Assembly: GCF_050107595.1 (NCBI RefSeq) | Contig: NZ_JBNILH010000007.1 | Location: 186,001 to 250,000, forward strand | Direction of reading: 5' to 3' | Length of the DNA: 64,000 nt | DNA from: Bacillus_AB infantis_C | Lineage (GTDB): Bacteria > Bacillota > Bacilli > Bacillales > Cytobacillaceae | Part shown: piece after piece, positions 1 through 7,843 of the stretch | Layout of the letters: each line of letters starts with the position of its first letter | Numbering within the stretch: the stretch's first letter is position 1 | Position numbers and translations under genes: made by a program | The notes under the pieces: generated by a model | The model's input: the letters and a program-made list of their open reading frames with translations, nothing else | What the model was told of the DNA's origin: nothing | The model's database searches: none

Positions 1-34
1 ATCCGCCCCTCCTGCCGTCCCTCCTTTTAAGCAT
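1..34 (-). CDS. N-terminal start of a gene running off the left edge
   Basis: A strong ribosome binding site (AAGGAGGAG, 5-6 bases before the start) precedes an ATG at 34 on the minus strand. The frame stays open to the window edge and reads MLKRRDGRRGG. Only 11 codons are visible, so no function can be given. The purine-rich downstream stretch (AGGAGG repeated twice more) leaves open that the real start is further left and that this is only a leader. Confidence 0.4.
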   Translation of the reverse strand, partial: MLKRRDGRRGG

Positions 35-154
35 AAAAACTCCTCCTTCTAAATACAGCATAAAATGTCTTATTCACCATTTTATTTCTTTAAACCGGCA
101 ATCAATCCCTCTTTTTTCTTAAAGCAATACCTAATGCAGGCAAATTACCTTCCT

Positions 155-1390
155 CTATGCAGGTTTATCAGGTTCTGTCCCTTGTTCCTGATATTCTGAC
201 TGCCCATTTAGGAACGCAAAGTAAGGATGAAGGAGCCCGGCTGCAGATGCAGCGCAGATCAATGTCCCCATAAGGAAGAATACAGGCCTTACACCCCACA
301 GGCTTCCAAGCGTGCTTCCGGCAAGCACTCCGAAAGGCATCGCGCCCCTGATGATGAACAGCCTGGCCGAGAAAACTTTTCCTCTTAAATGGTCCGGTAC
401 TGTCTGCTGATAGATGACAGTACTTTGTATATTGAAAAATGCCATGAAAATCCCGGCAGCTGCTTCAATCACAACCGCAGCTGCAAAATTGGCGTTCAGA
501 GCCAGCAGGATATAAGTCGACCCTCCTGCCATCAGCGCGCCCAGCATAGCAGTGCGGCGATTGCTTATTCGCACCTTCCCGATAAGAAGCGTGCCGGCAA
601 GATAACCCACCGGAAAACCCGCCATAAAGAGCCCGTAGCTGCTATAGCTCTCTGAAAGTTCATCAGTTATATAGGGAAGATTCAGGACCATCGCAGCTCC
701 TACACCCAACTGGACGAAAGCAAGGAAAATCCCAAGCCACAGCAAGAGAGGATTTCTAATATAATAGAAGATTCCCTCCTTGAATTCTGCAAGCCATGTT
801 TTCCTAATGGTTCGTTCTTCTTCTGCTGGTTCTGCGATAAATAAAAGGAAGCTGCCGCTTATCAGCAGGAAACTCGTCACGAACAGCAGACTCACCTCTG
901 CCCCTGCTCTCTCGATAACAAATCCACCCGTCATCGGGACAATCATTGAAAGCAGCCTGACTGTACCGTCGAGTACAGCGTTGGCAGATTGCAGGCTGTC
1001 TCCTTTTATCAATGAAGGAAGCAGGGCCTGGCTTGCCGGGACATAAAAGGGAGACACAAGCCCTACAGCGATCTGAGCCGCATATATGTGCCAAACTTCA
1101 AGCTGGCCGGTACTTATCATCACAAAAGGAAGCAGGAAAAAGAGACTCCTTGTCCATTGGGAGACAATCATGATCCACTTGCGGCTCCATTTGTCAATAA
1201 ATGGCCCCGAGATAAGCTGCAGGATGAGGGAGGGCAGATAATACAGCAGCCACATGCTGCCAAGCGCCAGCTTTGATCCTGTCAGTTCATATACCATGAT
1301 TGAATTGCAGAAGGTGCCGAGTGCTCCCCCCGCTTCTGAAGCAGCTGCACCAGCCCATAAATAGCGGAACGGCTTCAGTTTCCAGATCAT
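155..1390 (-). CDS. MFS transporter, drug/solute exporter type
   Basis: A 411-aa integral membrane protein with about twelve hydrophobic segments, of the size and layout of major facilitator superfamily exporters of the MdfA/macrolide-efflux (MFS_3) kind. A cytoplasmic-loop motif of MFS type is visible near residue 65 (GPFIDKWSRKWIM, compare GxLaDrxGrkxxl). The start is the ATG after GGGTGGAAGTGA. It overlaps the stop of the upstream regulator by an ATGA junction, so the two genes form an operon and the pump is probably controlled by the ArsR-type protein. The substrate cannot be read from sequence; export of a toxic compound is an inference from the regulator pairing. Confidence 0.85.
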   Translation of the reverse strand: MIWKLKPFRYLWAGAAASEAGGALGTFCNSIMVYELTGSKLALGSMWLLYYLPSLILQLISGPFIDKWSRKWIMIVSQWTRSLFFLLPFVMISTGQLEVWHIYAAQIAVGLVSPFYVPASQALLPSLIKGDSLQSANAVLDGTVRLLSMIVPMTGGFVIERAGAEVSLLFVTSFLLISGSFLLFIAEPAEEERTIRKTWLAEFKEGIFYYIRNPLLLWLGIFLAFVQLGVGAAMVLNLPYITDELSESYSSYGLFMAGFPVGYLAGTLLIGKVRISNRRTAMLGALMAGGSTYILLALNANFAAAVVIEAAAGIFMAFFNIQSTVIYQQTVPDHLRGKVFSARLFIIRGAMPFGVLAGSTLGSLWGVRPVFFLMGTLICAASAAGLLHPYFAFLNGQSEYQEQGTEPDKPA

Positions 1391-2436
1391 TCACTTCCAC
1401 CCTTTAAATACCTTTCGAGGTCTCTTCCCAAAGAAAGGACCGCTTCTTTTTTCAGCCTGTATTTATGATTGTGCACTTCTGCAAGCTTGGCTGCCCTAAG
1501 GATCTTAAGATGATGGTGTACAGTCGATTTCCCGATATTGAGTTCCTCGGTAATATCCTGCAGCGGCAGGTCCTCCTTGAAAAGGAGCTTGACAATGCGC
1601 AGCCTGAATTCATCTCCCAGTGCCTTTTGCTTTTGAACAAGAAAATAGTCCGGACTGTCCGGCACATCAGCAGGCAGGCTGCTGTTTGAAACTGGATAAT
1701 AAAATACCTTTGTGCCTTCCAGATCCGCTTCAATAGTCCAGGGACGGTACACATATTGCGGAATCAGCCTGACAGTATAGACACCAGGCTCTGGAAGGTA
1801 AGTAATCCCTCCTGTCGCAGTTTCAGCGAGGTCTTCAGGGGAAGTTCTGGCTGAGAGCTTTTTTTTGTCATGAACATCTTTTTCCAATATAGCTGACAGC
1901 TCTTCTTTGTCAGGTTCAATGGCTGCCAGATACCAGCCTTCCATACTGGAAATAAGATGCTTCTTCAGTTCTCCTGCCGATTCCTTAAAAATATAGGAAA
2001 TATAGGCCGGGAAAAACTTATGCCCTGCCACATAACGTATTAATTCTTCAAGGGATTGAGCATTTCCAGCGGCTGCACGCTCCCTTGCCTCTTCTTTCTT
2101 CCATCCCAGAAATGGCAGGCAGACCCGCTTCAGTTCTTTTTCATCCATTTCCTCCACAGCTCCAATAAAATCCTGAAGCGTGCGGGCTTCCACATGGTGC
2201 AGCAGCTGAAGCAGCGACTTCCATGTGTTATTCTTTTCAATATGTTCCATCTGATCCTTAAGGCGGGCAGATGCCCCTGACCTGATTCCTGAAAGCTTTG
2301 CTGAATGCTCAAGCGTGTCAATCAGTGCCCCGTTGGTCACAGCAGCTATGCCAAGGGCGCACTCCCATAAAAGAGAATGGCTGAACTCTACCTTGTAGCT
2401 CTCCCTCTTTCTTCCAGATAGATTAATATGTTCCAT
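1387..2436 (-). CDS. ArsR-family transcriptional regulator with large N-terminal domain
   Basis: A 349-aa protein. The last 90 or so residues form a winged helix of ArsR type (KALGDEFRLRIVKLL, then the recognition helix region NIGKSTVHHHLKILRAA). The first 250 residues are an uncharacterised helical domain, seen in DUF5937-like ArsR proteins. I place the start at the ATG at 2436 because GGAGGAG stands six bases upstream; an in-frame ATG at 2478 lacks such a site. The gene ends in an ATGA overlap with the MFS gene, which it probably represses. No metal-binding CxC motif of classical ArsR/SmtB proteins is seen, so the inducer is unknown. Confidence 0.85.
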   Translation of the reverse strand: MEHINLSGRKRESYKVEFSHSLLWECALGIAAVTNGALIDTLEHSAKLSGIRSGASARLKDQMEHIEKNNTWKSLLQLLHHVEARTLQDFIGAVEEMDEKELKRVCLPFLGWKKEEARERAAAGNAQSLEELIRYVAGHKFFPAYISYIFKESAGELKKHLISSMEGWYLAAIEPDKEELSAILEKDVHDKKKLSARTSPEDLAETATGGITYLPEPGVYTVRLIPQYVYRPWTIEADLEGTKVFYYPVSNSSLPADVPDSPDYFLVQKQKALGDEFRLRIVKLLFKEDLPLQDITEELNIGKSTVHHHLKILRAAKLAEVHNHKYRLKKEAVLSLGRDLERYLKGGSE

Positions 2437-2544
2437 AGAACTCCTCCTTATTTTCATGATAAGATCCATTATTATCATTTTAAATTATCAGAATATTATA
2501 TTCAATATTTTTTGAATTTCCTATTTCAAAAATATTGAAAAGCC

Positions 2545-2580
2545 ATAAAAAAACAAGGCACCAGCGTATGCCGATGCCTG
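2545..2580 (-). terminator. Intrinsic terminator after the lipase-like gene
   Basis: On the minus strand, AGGCA and TGCCT arms (with an inner GC/GC pairing) are followed by a run of seven T. It lies 39 bases past the stop of the secreted hydrolase. Confidence 0.7.
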
Positions 2581-2618
2581 GGAATATTTCTTTTATTATA
2601 AATACCATTAGCAGTATT

Positions 2619-4079
2619 TTACTTATAAACAATGCCGGATCCATCTACATAGATGGACTGTACAATGCTCCTTTCAAACGCTTTACCCTGGCCGGTTTTC
2701 CCAGTAATTTGGATGGTGAGGTTGTATATGCCATTTTCTTTAAAATCTGAAGCATCAGGAAGGCCCGCTTTGATCCCATGACTGGAGGAGGACTTGGCTC
2801 CCTTGCCTTTAAAATGAACCCACTCTGTCTGATATTTCACGCCCGGCTCCAGGCTTTTCCAGCTCTTCAGATTTATGCCTGTCCCTGGAATAGCTTTATC
2901 CTTGTCTAGACTGACTGTATACAGAAAACCGATACGTCCCTCTTTACTGCTTACAGTCCAGCTCCCTGGCACAGGATTCTTTACAGTGAATTCAGTGACA
3001 TATGCCCCAGAGAAAAATCCTGAACCATCTTTATAAATTCTGCCGGGTGTATAGCTGTTCCCCTGTTCATCCTGCAAAACCATGTCCGGGACACTTTTGC
3101 TGCTTAACACAGACACTGAGGCAGCCTTTACTTCATCTTCGATAAGAAAGGAATCTTCAAACACCTCATCTGCCATTCCACCATGAATGATCATGCTGGA
3201 AGCCTGGGAAAAATCTGTATCGGTTAATAAGGGAGAATGATCAGATTGGGAAGAAGGCACAGTTAAAAAGGGGTTAAGCTCTGGGAATATGACCGATCCT
3301 TGCCTTATGCTTGAATGATTCCAGGAACGCTCAGCTATGACAGGGAAGCCTGAAAGCCTCGAACTGATTAGGGGGACGACGCCATCATTCCTGCCATACT
3401 GGCTCAAATACAAGCCTCCCCAATATGTTGCCGATCCAAAGCTGCCCCAGCCGGTCCCACCGATTGTGTAAAAGGGAATCCGCTGGGCGTTCGAATGGGA
3501 GTCTGTCAAACTGCGGTAATAGCTCATATATCCTGTCTGAAGTGAGGCAGTTGCATCATTGCGGCTGCCGAGGAGTTCGGAAAGCCAGCCGGCAGCACTG
3601 CTATTGGCAAGGTCTGCGAGCTGTGTGCCGCTGTGGGGAGTAGATAGGGTGATTACTCGGGAAACATAAGGATATGCTTCATTATGGACGAGGGCTGTCT
3701 GACTATCCACACCGCCCTTGCTGTAGGCGACGACTGCCAGTTTTTTCTGCCCGAAATGATAGTAGATTTCTTCAAGCATGCCTGCCAGCATCATTCCGTT
3801 TTCCCACATATCCCGATCCGGATAAAGATCGGCATATGCGGTCTGATATCCGTATTCCCCTGCTATTTCCGGCATATCATTTTCCTCCAGCCAGACATTC
3901 GCAGAATTGCTGTAGCCGTGGATAAACACGAGCGGCGGAAGAGATGGATCTACTATATTGGGACTTTCTCCGGGATACCATCGCCCCGGGCTCCCCCCGC
4001 TTCCTCCGCCCCCTCCGGCAGTTGATACCAGCGGAGCAGCAAAGAAAAAGATCAACAGCATTACTGGAAGCGATTTCAT
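2619..4079 (-). CDS. Secreted alpha/beta-hydrolase, lipase/esterase-like
   Basis: A 486-aa predicted exported protein. Residues 1-21 form a signal peptide (MKSLPVMLLIFFFAAPLVSTA), followed by a Gly/Ser-rich stretch. The hydrolase core starts at PPLVFIHGYSNSANVW (oxyanion-hole HG motif). The nucleophile elbow is VAYSKGGVDS, an A-x-S-x-G variant like that of Bacillus lipases. Candidate acid and base are in GRNDGVVPL and WNHSSIRQ. About 150 further residues look like a beta-rich accessory domain of unknown role. The start at 4079 is chosen over an ATG at 4166 because AGGAGGGG stands just upstream and the signal peptide begins there. It stands alone; substrate is not predictable, but a lipid or ester outside the cell is likely. 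Confidence 0.8.
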   Translation of the reverse strand: MKSLPVMLLIFFFAAPLVSTAGGGGGSGGSPGRWYPGESPNIVDPSLPPLVFIHGYSNSANVWLEENDMPEIAGEYGYQTAYADLYPDRDMWENGMMLAGMLEEIYYHFGQKKLAVVAYSKGGVDSQTALVHNEAYPYVSRVITLSTPHSGTQLADLANSSAAGWLSELLGSRNDATASLQTGYMSYYRSLTDSHSNAQRIPFYTIGGTGWGSFGSATYWGGLYLSQYGRNDGVVPLISSRLSGFPVIAERSWNHSSIRQGSVIFPELNPFLTVPSSQSDHSPLLTDTDFSQASSMIIHGGMADEVFEDSFLIEDEVKAASVSVLSSKSVPDMVLQDEQGNSYTPGRIYKDGSGFFSGAYVTEFTVKNPVPGSWTVSSKEGRIGFLYTVSLDKDKAIPGTGINLKSWKSLEPGVKYQTEWVHFKGKGAKSSSSHGIKAGLPDASDFKENGIYNLTIQITGKTGQGKAFERSIVQSIYVDGSGIVYK

Positions 4080-4133
4080 AAAACCCCTCCTACTTTCAAA
4101 TTTTTCAGCTTCAGTGTAAGTTTTCCAGGCAAA

Positions 4134-4165
4134 CAAAAAAAGAGGAGAAAGTTGGATTCTCCTCA
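4134..4165 (-). terminator. Intrinsic terminator of the AraC/SRPBCC/glyoxalase cluster
   Basis: Perfect GAGGAGAA / TTCTCCTC arms are followed on the minus strand by T7. The hairpin overlaps the stop codon of the glyoxalase-fold gene. Confidence 0.8.
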
Positions 4166-4522
4166 ATCAAACTGCAAATATTCTAATATATTGCCGAACG
4201 GATCTCTGAAACTTATATATTTACCCGGCGGACAAGCTGCCGGCTCTTCCATCAGTAAATCAGCACCTTTGGATTTCAGGCGATTGACTTCATTTTCAAT
4301 TTTTTCCGTTTGAAGCACTAGTACCGGCCCTGTCGCTGCCTTTCTATCTATATAATCAGCACCTTCACTTTCTTCCAGGATAATTGGCAGTTCCCCGTGT
4401 GCAAGCGACACTATTTTCGGGCCATACTGTTTGTTTACTTCGAAATCGAGTACTTCTGTATAAAACCGGAGTGCTTTTGTTAAGTCTGGTACATAAATCC
4501 CTATTGCACATAATTGAGCCAT
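4163..4522 (-). CDS. VOC-superfamily (glyoxalase/bleomycin-resistance fold) protein
   Basis: A 119-aa single-domain protein of the vicinal oxygen chelate fold. It shows the N-terminal strand-helix AIGIYVPDLTKALRFYTEVLDF and the C-terminal signature SFRDPFGNILEYLQF, where the final Glu is a usual metal ligand. The start at 4522 follows AAGGAAGGGG; an upstream in-frame ATG at 4573 lies inside the preceding gene. It is last in a three-gene cluster with an SRPBCC protein and an AraC regulator. Members of the family act as dioxygenases, isomerases or binding proteins; the reaction cannot be assigned here. Confidence 0.85.
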   Translation of the reverse strand: MAQLCAIGIYVPDLTKALRFYTEVLDFEVNKQYGPKIVSLAHGELPIILEESEGADYIDRKAATGPVLVLQTEKIENEVNRLKSKGADLLMEEPAACPPGKYISFRDPFGNILEYLQFD

Positions 4523-4538
4523 TACTGTTACCCCTTCC

Positions 4539-5000
4539 TTATTGGCAGCAAAGTAATCCTTTGCCGGATTCAATACTCTGCTTCAGGCTCGCCAGCATTT
4601 GGTCCCAGGCCGCTAAATGCCATTGTTTTGCCTGATCCCACTGCCCGCTCTCTCCCCAGCCATCATGCTGCAGCGAGATTTGTATACCTTCCGGAATATC
4701 CTCCAGAATTACGGTTACTTTAGTCAGATTATGTTCACTATTCATTAGACCGGCAAAAGCATCAGGCCCTTTCCATTCAAACATAAGCTTTTCTTCTTCT
4801 AAGATACTGAGGATTTTACATCCTTTCGTATTCATGCTGCTCTTATCTGAGGGATTGAAATATAATTCGAACCGCCCTCCTGCTGCCGGTTCGATCACTG
4901 CTTCCGGGGCAAACCACTCGGTTATTCTATCTGATTCGGTCCACGCTCTCCAAACTAAGCTTTTGTCAGCCTGAATGATGATATCAGTTTTAATAGGCAC
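4539..5000 (-). CDS. SRPBCC/AHSA1-family protein
   Basis: A 153-aa protein of the START-like fold of activator-of-Hsp90 homologues (AHSA1). The diagnostic N-terminus SLVWRAWTESDRITEWFAPE and the C-terminal WDQMLASLKQSIESGKG are both present. I choose a GTG start at 5000: the bases before it read AAAAAGGAGGAGAATGCC, an excellent binding site, and an ATG start at 5021 would translate that site into protein. The family binds hydrophobic ligands or metal complexes, and often sits beside ArsR or AraC regulators. The gap to the VOC gene is 16 bases, so co-transcription is expected. Confidence 0.85.
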   Translation of the reverse strand: MPIKTDIIIQADKSLVWRAWTESDRITEWFAPEAVIEPAAGGRFELYFNPSDKSSMNTKGCKILSILEEEKLMFEWKGPDAFAGLMNSEHNLTKVTVILEDIPEGIQISLQHDGWGESGQWDQAKQWHLAAWDQMLASLKQSIESGKGLLCCQ

Positions 5001-5054
5001 GGCATTCTCCTCCTTTTTCATGATTATACTGCCTTACTTTTCCTATAAATTCTT

Positions 5055-5837
5055 CTAGTTTGCTTTGTTGGTTATTTTTTCAAACAGCAAGAGAGGAAGA
5101 TTGATTAAGATTGGCGGATCATGGGGCAGCGGCTCCCTCAGCTGAACGGTGGCCTTGCAGTCCGTGTTTTTCTTGATTTCCACCGTTCCTTCCAATTTCC
5201 CCCTAAGGAATGTTTCCGGCTGAAAATACCTGAGGGGATTCATGCTCCACTCCAGCCCTGCTGCCAGCAGATAATAAGTTCCTTCCGGGATGTCTGTGAA
5301 AATGCATTGAGGGCTGTTATGGCTGAAAGCAGTCCCTTTGACAGGCCTCTGATCGGGAATCGGCTCAGGAAACAGTCCTGCAAAAATAATTCCCCTGAAT
5401 CCTGGGGGGACCTGGATAAGACAGCTTACTTTTGCCCGGCTTCCCGGTGCCTCTGATTCCATTCTCTCAGGGAGCAGCGTTTTCGTCTCATCCATCATTT
5501 TCTGCAGCATTTCCATACTGGCTTCGTATCGTTTAGGGCTGATTCCCACATGATTTTTAAAGCGGGTTTGAAACGTACCCGGGCTAAGATACCCTGAAGC
5601 AATCATTGCCTTAGTCAGTGAAGATTTCCTTGCCAGTTCTTCCTTCCCCATCTCGATTCTTAACGCACTAAGGAAATGCCTCGGAGAGATTCCTGTCGCC
5701 TTTTTAAAGATCCTCGTAAAATGAAAAAGGCTGTAGCCTGTTAAATCGGCAAGCTCTTTTGTAGTGATCTCTTCCTCAAGATGCTGCTTCATATAATCAA
5801 TCGCCTTATCTGCAGCCTTCATCTGTTCTGGGTTCAT
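5055..5837 (-). CDS. AraC-family transcriptional regulator
   Basis: A 260-aa regulator. Two helix-turn-helix motifs fill residues 5-105 (TTKELADLTGYSLFHFTRIFKK; ASGYLSPGTFQTRFKNHVGI with the family ending SPKRYE). Residues 120-260 resemble the GyrI-like effector domain that follows such N-terminal AraC domains, though conservation there is weak. The start ATG follows AAAGGTGAAAAT. It is the first gene of the cluster with the SRPBCC and VOC proteins and probably controls it. The ligand is unknown. Confidence 0.85.
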   Translation of the reverse strand: MNPEQMKAADKAIDYMKQHLEEEITTKELADLTGYSLFHFTRIFKKATGISPRHFLSALRIEMGKEELARKSSLTKAMIASGYLSPGTFQTRFKNHVGISPKRYEASMEMLQKMMDETKTLLPERMESEAPGSRAKVSCLIQVPPGFRGIIFAGLFPEPIPDQRPVKGTAFSHNSPQCIFTDIPEGTYYLLAAGLEWSMNPLRYFQPETFLRGKLEGTVEIKKNTDCKATVQLREPLPHDPPILINLPLLLFEKITNKAN

Positions 5838-5961
5838 ATTTTCACCTTTTTCTTTTGGCTCTAGTTTCTATTTGCTCTCTGTCCTGCAAAACCCTTTTTA
5901 TCAGAGAAAAAAGTAATGAGATTTTTTATCAAAATCACAATGTGTGCTTTCCAGCTCCCAA

Positions 5962-5994
5962 TAAAAAAGATTCTGCCATTTTCCCAGCAGAATC
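5962..5994 (-). terminator. Intrinsic terminator after the CNNM-type gene
   Basis: GATTCTGC / GCAGAATC arms followed on the minus strand by TTTTTTAT, twelve bases past the stop. Confidence 0.8.
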
Positions 5995-6005
5995 CAATCT
6001 TTTAT

Positions 6006-7241
6006 CTATTCAACTGTACCAGCCTGTTTTGTTATCTCGATCTGCTTGACTTTATTGTCTTCTATTTCCTTTACTGTAAAGCGCAGGTGATGGTAGTCAT
6101 AAGTCTCTCCTTCTTCAGGAAAATAGCCTAATTCCTTCAGCAGGAAACCGGACAAAACATCCTCTTCTTCCGGAATCTTTGTCTTAAAAGCTTCATTAAG
6201 CCGATGGAGGGAAAGCTTTCCGCTGCAGACGATATGAGAGTCGGTAAGTTCCTCTATCAGCACTTCTTCATCATCGGTTTCGTCATTGATTTCCTGTCCG
6301 ATCATTGCCTCAATGATGTCTTCATGCGTAATGATCCCGCGTGTGCCTCCGTATTCATCAAGGACGATAGCAATATGCTTGCGCTCTTTCATCATAAGCT
6401 TAAAGACCCTTTCTATTGAATGGAATTCGTATATGAATAAAGGGTCATTATCTGTATATTCATCCAGTGCATTTGAAAGGTCGAGGGACCAGGACAGAAG
6501 CTGTTTGCTGTGAAAAACCCCGACAATATTGTCCATATTCTCTTTGTACACAGGATACCGTGTATAATGGCTGTGCAATACGATATCCCTCGCCTCTTCA
6601 TATGAAGAGTCAGCAGGAATGCCGATGATCTCAGTCCGCGGAGTTTTCAGGGCATCACGCACATCAAGTTCAAAGAAATCAATGACTCCTTTGATCCTGG
6701 TTGTTTCTTCATTATTAAATGTCCCTTCTGTTGTAGCAATATCCACCATTGTAATCAGCTCTTCCTTCGAAAAGCTGACTTCCGCTTCGCTGTCCTTCGA
6801 AAGCAGACGGATGACCCCCCTTGTGAATCTTGACAGCAAAAATGTCAATGGCTTCAGGATCATCATCAAGAAACGAATAACCGGGAATACGATGAATGCA
6901 ATTTTGTCTGCAAAGGTTGCAGCGATGGACTTAGGGAGCACTTCTGCAAAAATAATCAGGACGACTGTCAATATACCGGTCGCAATCCCTACATTAATTC
7001 CATAGTTGATCGCCACGATGGTGACCAATGTAGGAAGCATGATATTGGCGATATTATTGCCGATCAGGATGGCGGTGATCAGTTCGTCCGGCTTTGCTAC
7101 AGTATCAAGAAGCTTTTGAGCTTTACGATCATCATTTTCAGCTCTTGTCTTCAGCTTCATTTTATTAACGGCAGTCAGCGCCGTTTCACTCCCCGACAAG
7201 AAAAAGGACATAAACAAAAAGAAAATTATTGCAATAAACAC
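6006..7241 (-). CDS. CNNM/CBS-domain membrane protein (hemolysin-C / MpfA-type family)
   Basis: A 411-aa protein. Residues 1-170 form the DUF21 (CNNM) membrane domain, with the motifs SGSETALTAVNKMKLK and AILIGNNIANIMLP. Two CBS domains follow (about 195-320), and a CorC/HlyC-type C-terminal domain lies at 335-405 (VCSGKLSLHRLNEAF). Relatives in Bacillus and Staphylococcus are needed for magnesium homeostasis, probably as Mg export; TlyC 'hemolysin' is an old name for the same family. The start is GTG at 7241 with GGAGG at ideal spacing. It is monocistronic, with its own terminator. Mg2+ export is inference from family. Confidence 0.85.
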   Translation of the reverse strand: MFIAIIFFLFMSFFLSGSETALTAVNKMKLKTRAENDDRKAQKLLDTVAKPDELITAILIGNNIANIMLPTLVTIVAINYGINVGIATGILTVVLIIFAEVLPKSIAATFADKIAFIVFPVIRFLMMILKPLTFLLSRFTRGVIRLLSKDSEAEVSFSKEELITMVDIATTEGTFNNEETTRIKGVIDFFELDVRDALKTPRTEIIGIPADSSYEEARDIVLHSHYTRYPVYKENMDNIVGVFHSKQLLSWSLDLSNALDEYTDNDPLFIYEFHSIERVFKLMMKERKHIAIVLDEYGGTRGIITHEDIIEAMIGQEINDETDDEEVLIEELTDSHIVCSGKLSLHRLNEAFKTKIPEEEDVLSGFLLKELGYFPEEGETYDYHHLRFTVKEIEDNKVKQIEITKQAGTVE

Positions 7242-7403
7242 AGTTTTCCTCCAAGAGTTTTTTCTTCCATCATACCCAATATAAGAAGAATATACAAAGC
7301 ATAAACCCTGTTTACCATACTACCCCCATTACAACGCATAAAAAATTCCTTTTCCGTGTATGCTATGAATGCTGTCATCCCTTATGCATAAGGAGTGTTT
7401 GAA

Positions 7404-7721
7404 ATGTCTGTCTTTGTCTACCAAACCTTTGAACTTAAGCAGGACAAGTTTGAAGATGCTATTGAAAATATTAAAGCGATCCAGCAGCACAGAAATGAAA
7501 TGTACGATCACAAAGTCGATATCCTGACTCCTGTCACAGGGCCGGATCATACATATGCATTCCTCTGCACCTATGAAGGCCTGGCAGAAATGGAGCTTCA
7601 GAATAAAAGGCTTTTTGATGATGAAGACTATGTTAAGCTGATAGGAGACTTTTTCATTCAGAACATTGTACAGGGAAGCATAAGAACACAGATATTCCGT
7701 TCATTGGCAAATAAAGCATAA
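7404..7721 (+). CDS. Conserved-looking small protein, function unknown
   Basis: A 105-aa soluble protein starting at an ATG eight bases after AAGGAG; an in-frame GTG nine bases earlier overlaps that site and is rejected. The pattern (beta-strand SVFVYQTFEL, helix DKFEDAIENIKAIQQHRNEM, strand, and a repeat of the theme in the second half) suggests a dimeric alpha/beta barrel like the ABM or NIPSNAP folds. No catalytic signature is recognised. It is a single gene convergent with the chemoreceptor gene and shares a bidirectional terminator with it. Confidence 0.7.
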   Translation: MSVFVYQTFELKQDKFEDAIENIKAIQQHRNEMYDHKVDILTPVTGPDHTYAFLCTYEGLAEMELQNKRLFDDEDYVKLIGDFFIQNIVQGSIRTQIFRSLANKA

Positions 7722-7802
7722 AGGAGTTTTGCTCATATTAAGGTGGAGGCAAATGTTCTAATCCTGCCTCAGAGCACACTTGAGATATGCTGCGGAGTAT
7801 AT

Positions 7803-7843
7803 ATAAGAAATGGCCCGCCTGATCCCGCGGGCCATTTCTTATA
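7803..7843. terminator. Bidirectional intrinsic terminator
   Basis: Fourteen-base perfect arms (AAGAAATGGCCCGC / GCGGGCCATTTCTT) with an 8-base loop, flanked by A and T tracts on both sides. It serves the small plus-strand gene and the chemoreceptor on the minus strand. Confidence 0.85.

Noticed and set aside
7395..7403. GTG start for the small plus-strand gene at 7404
   Set aside because: The GTG is part of the ribosome binding site AGGAGTG.
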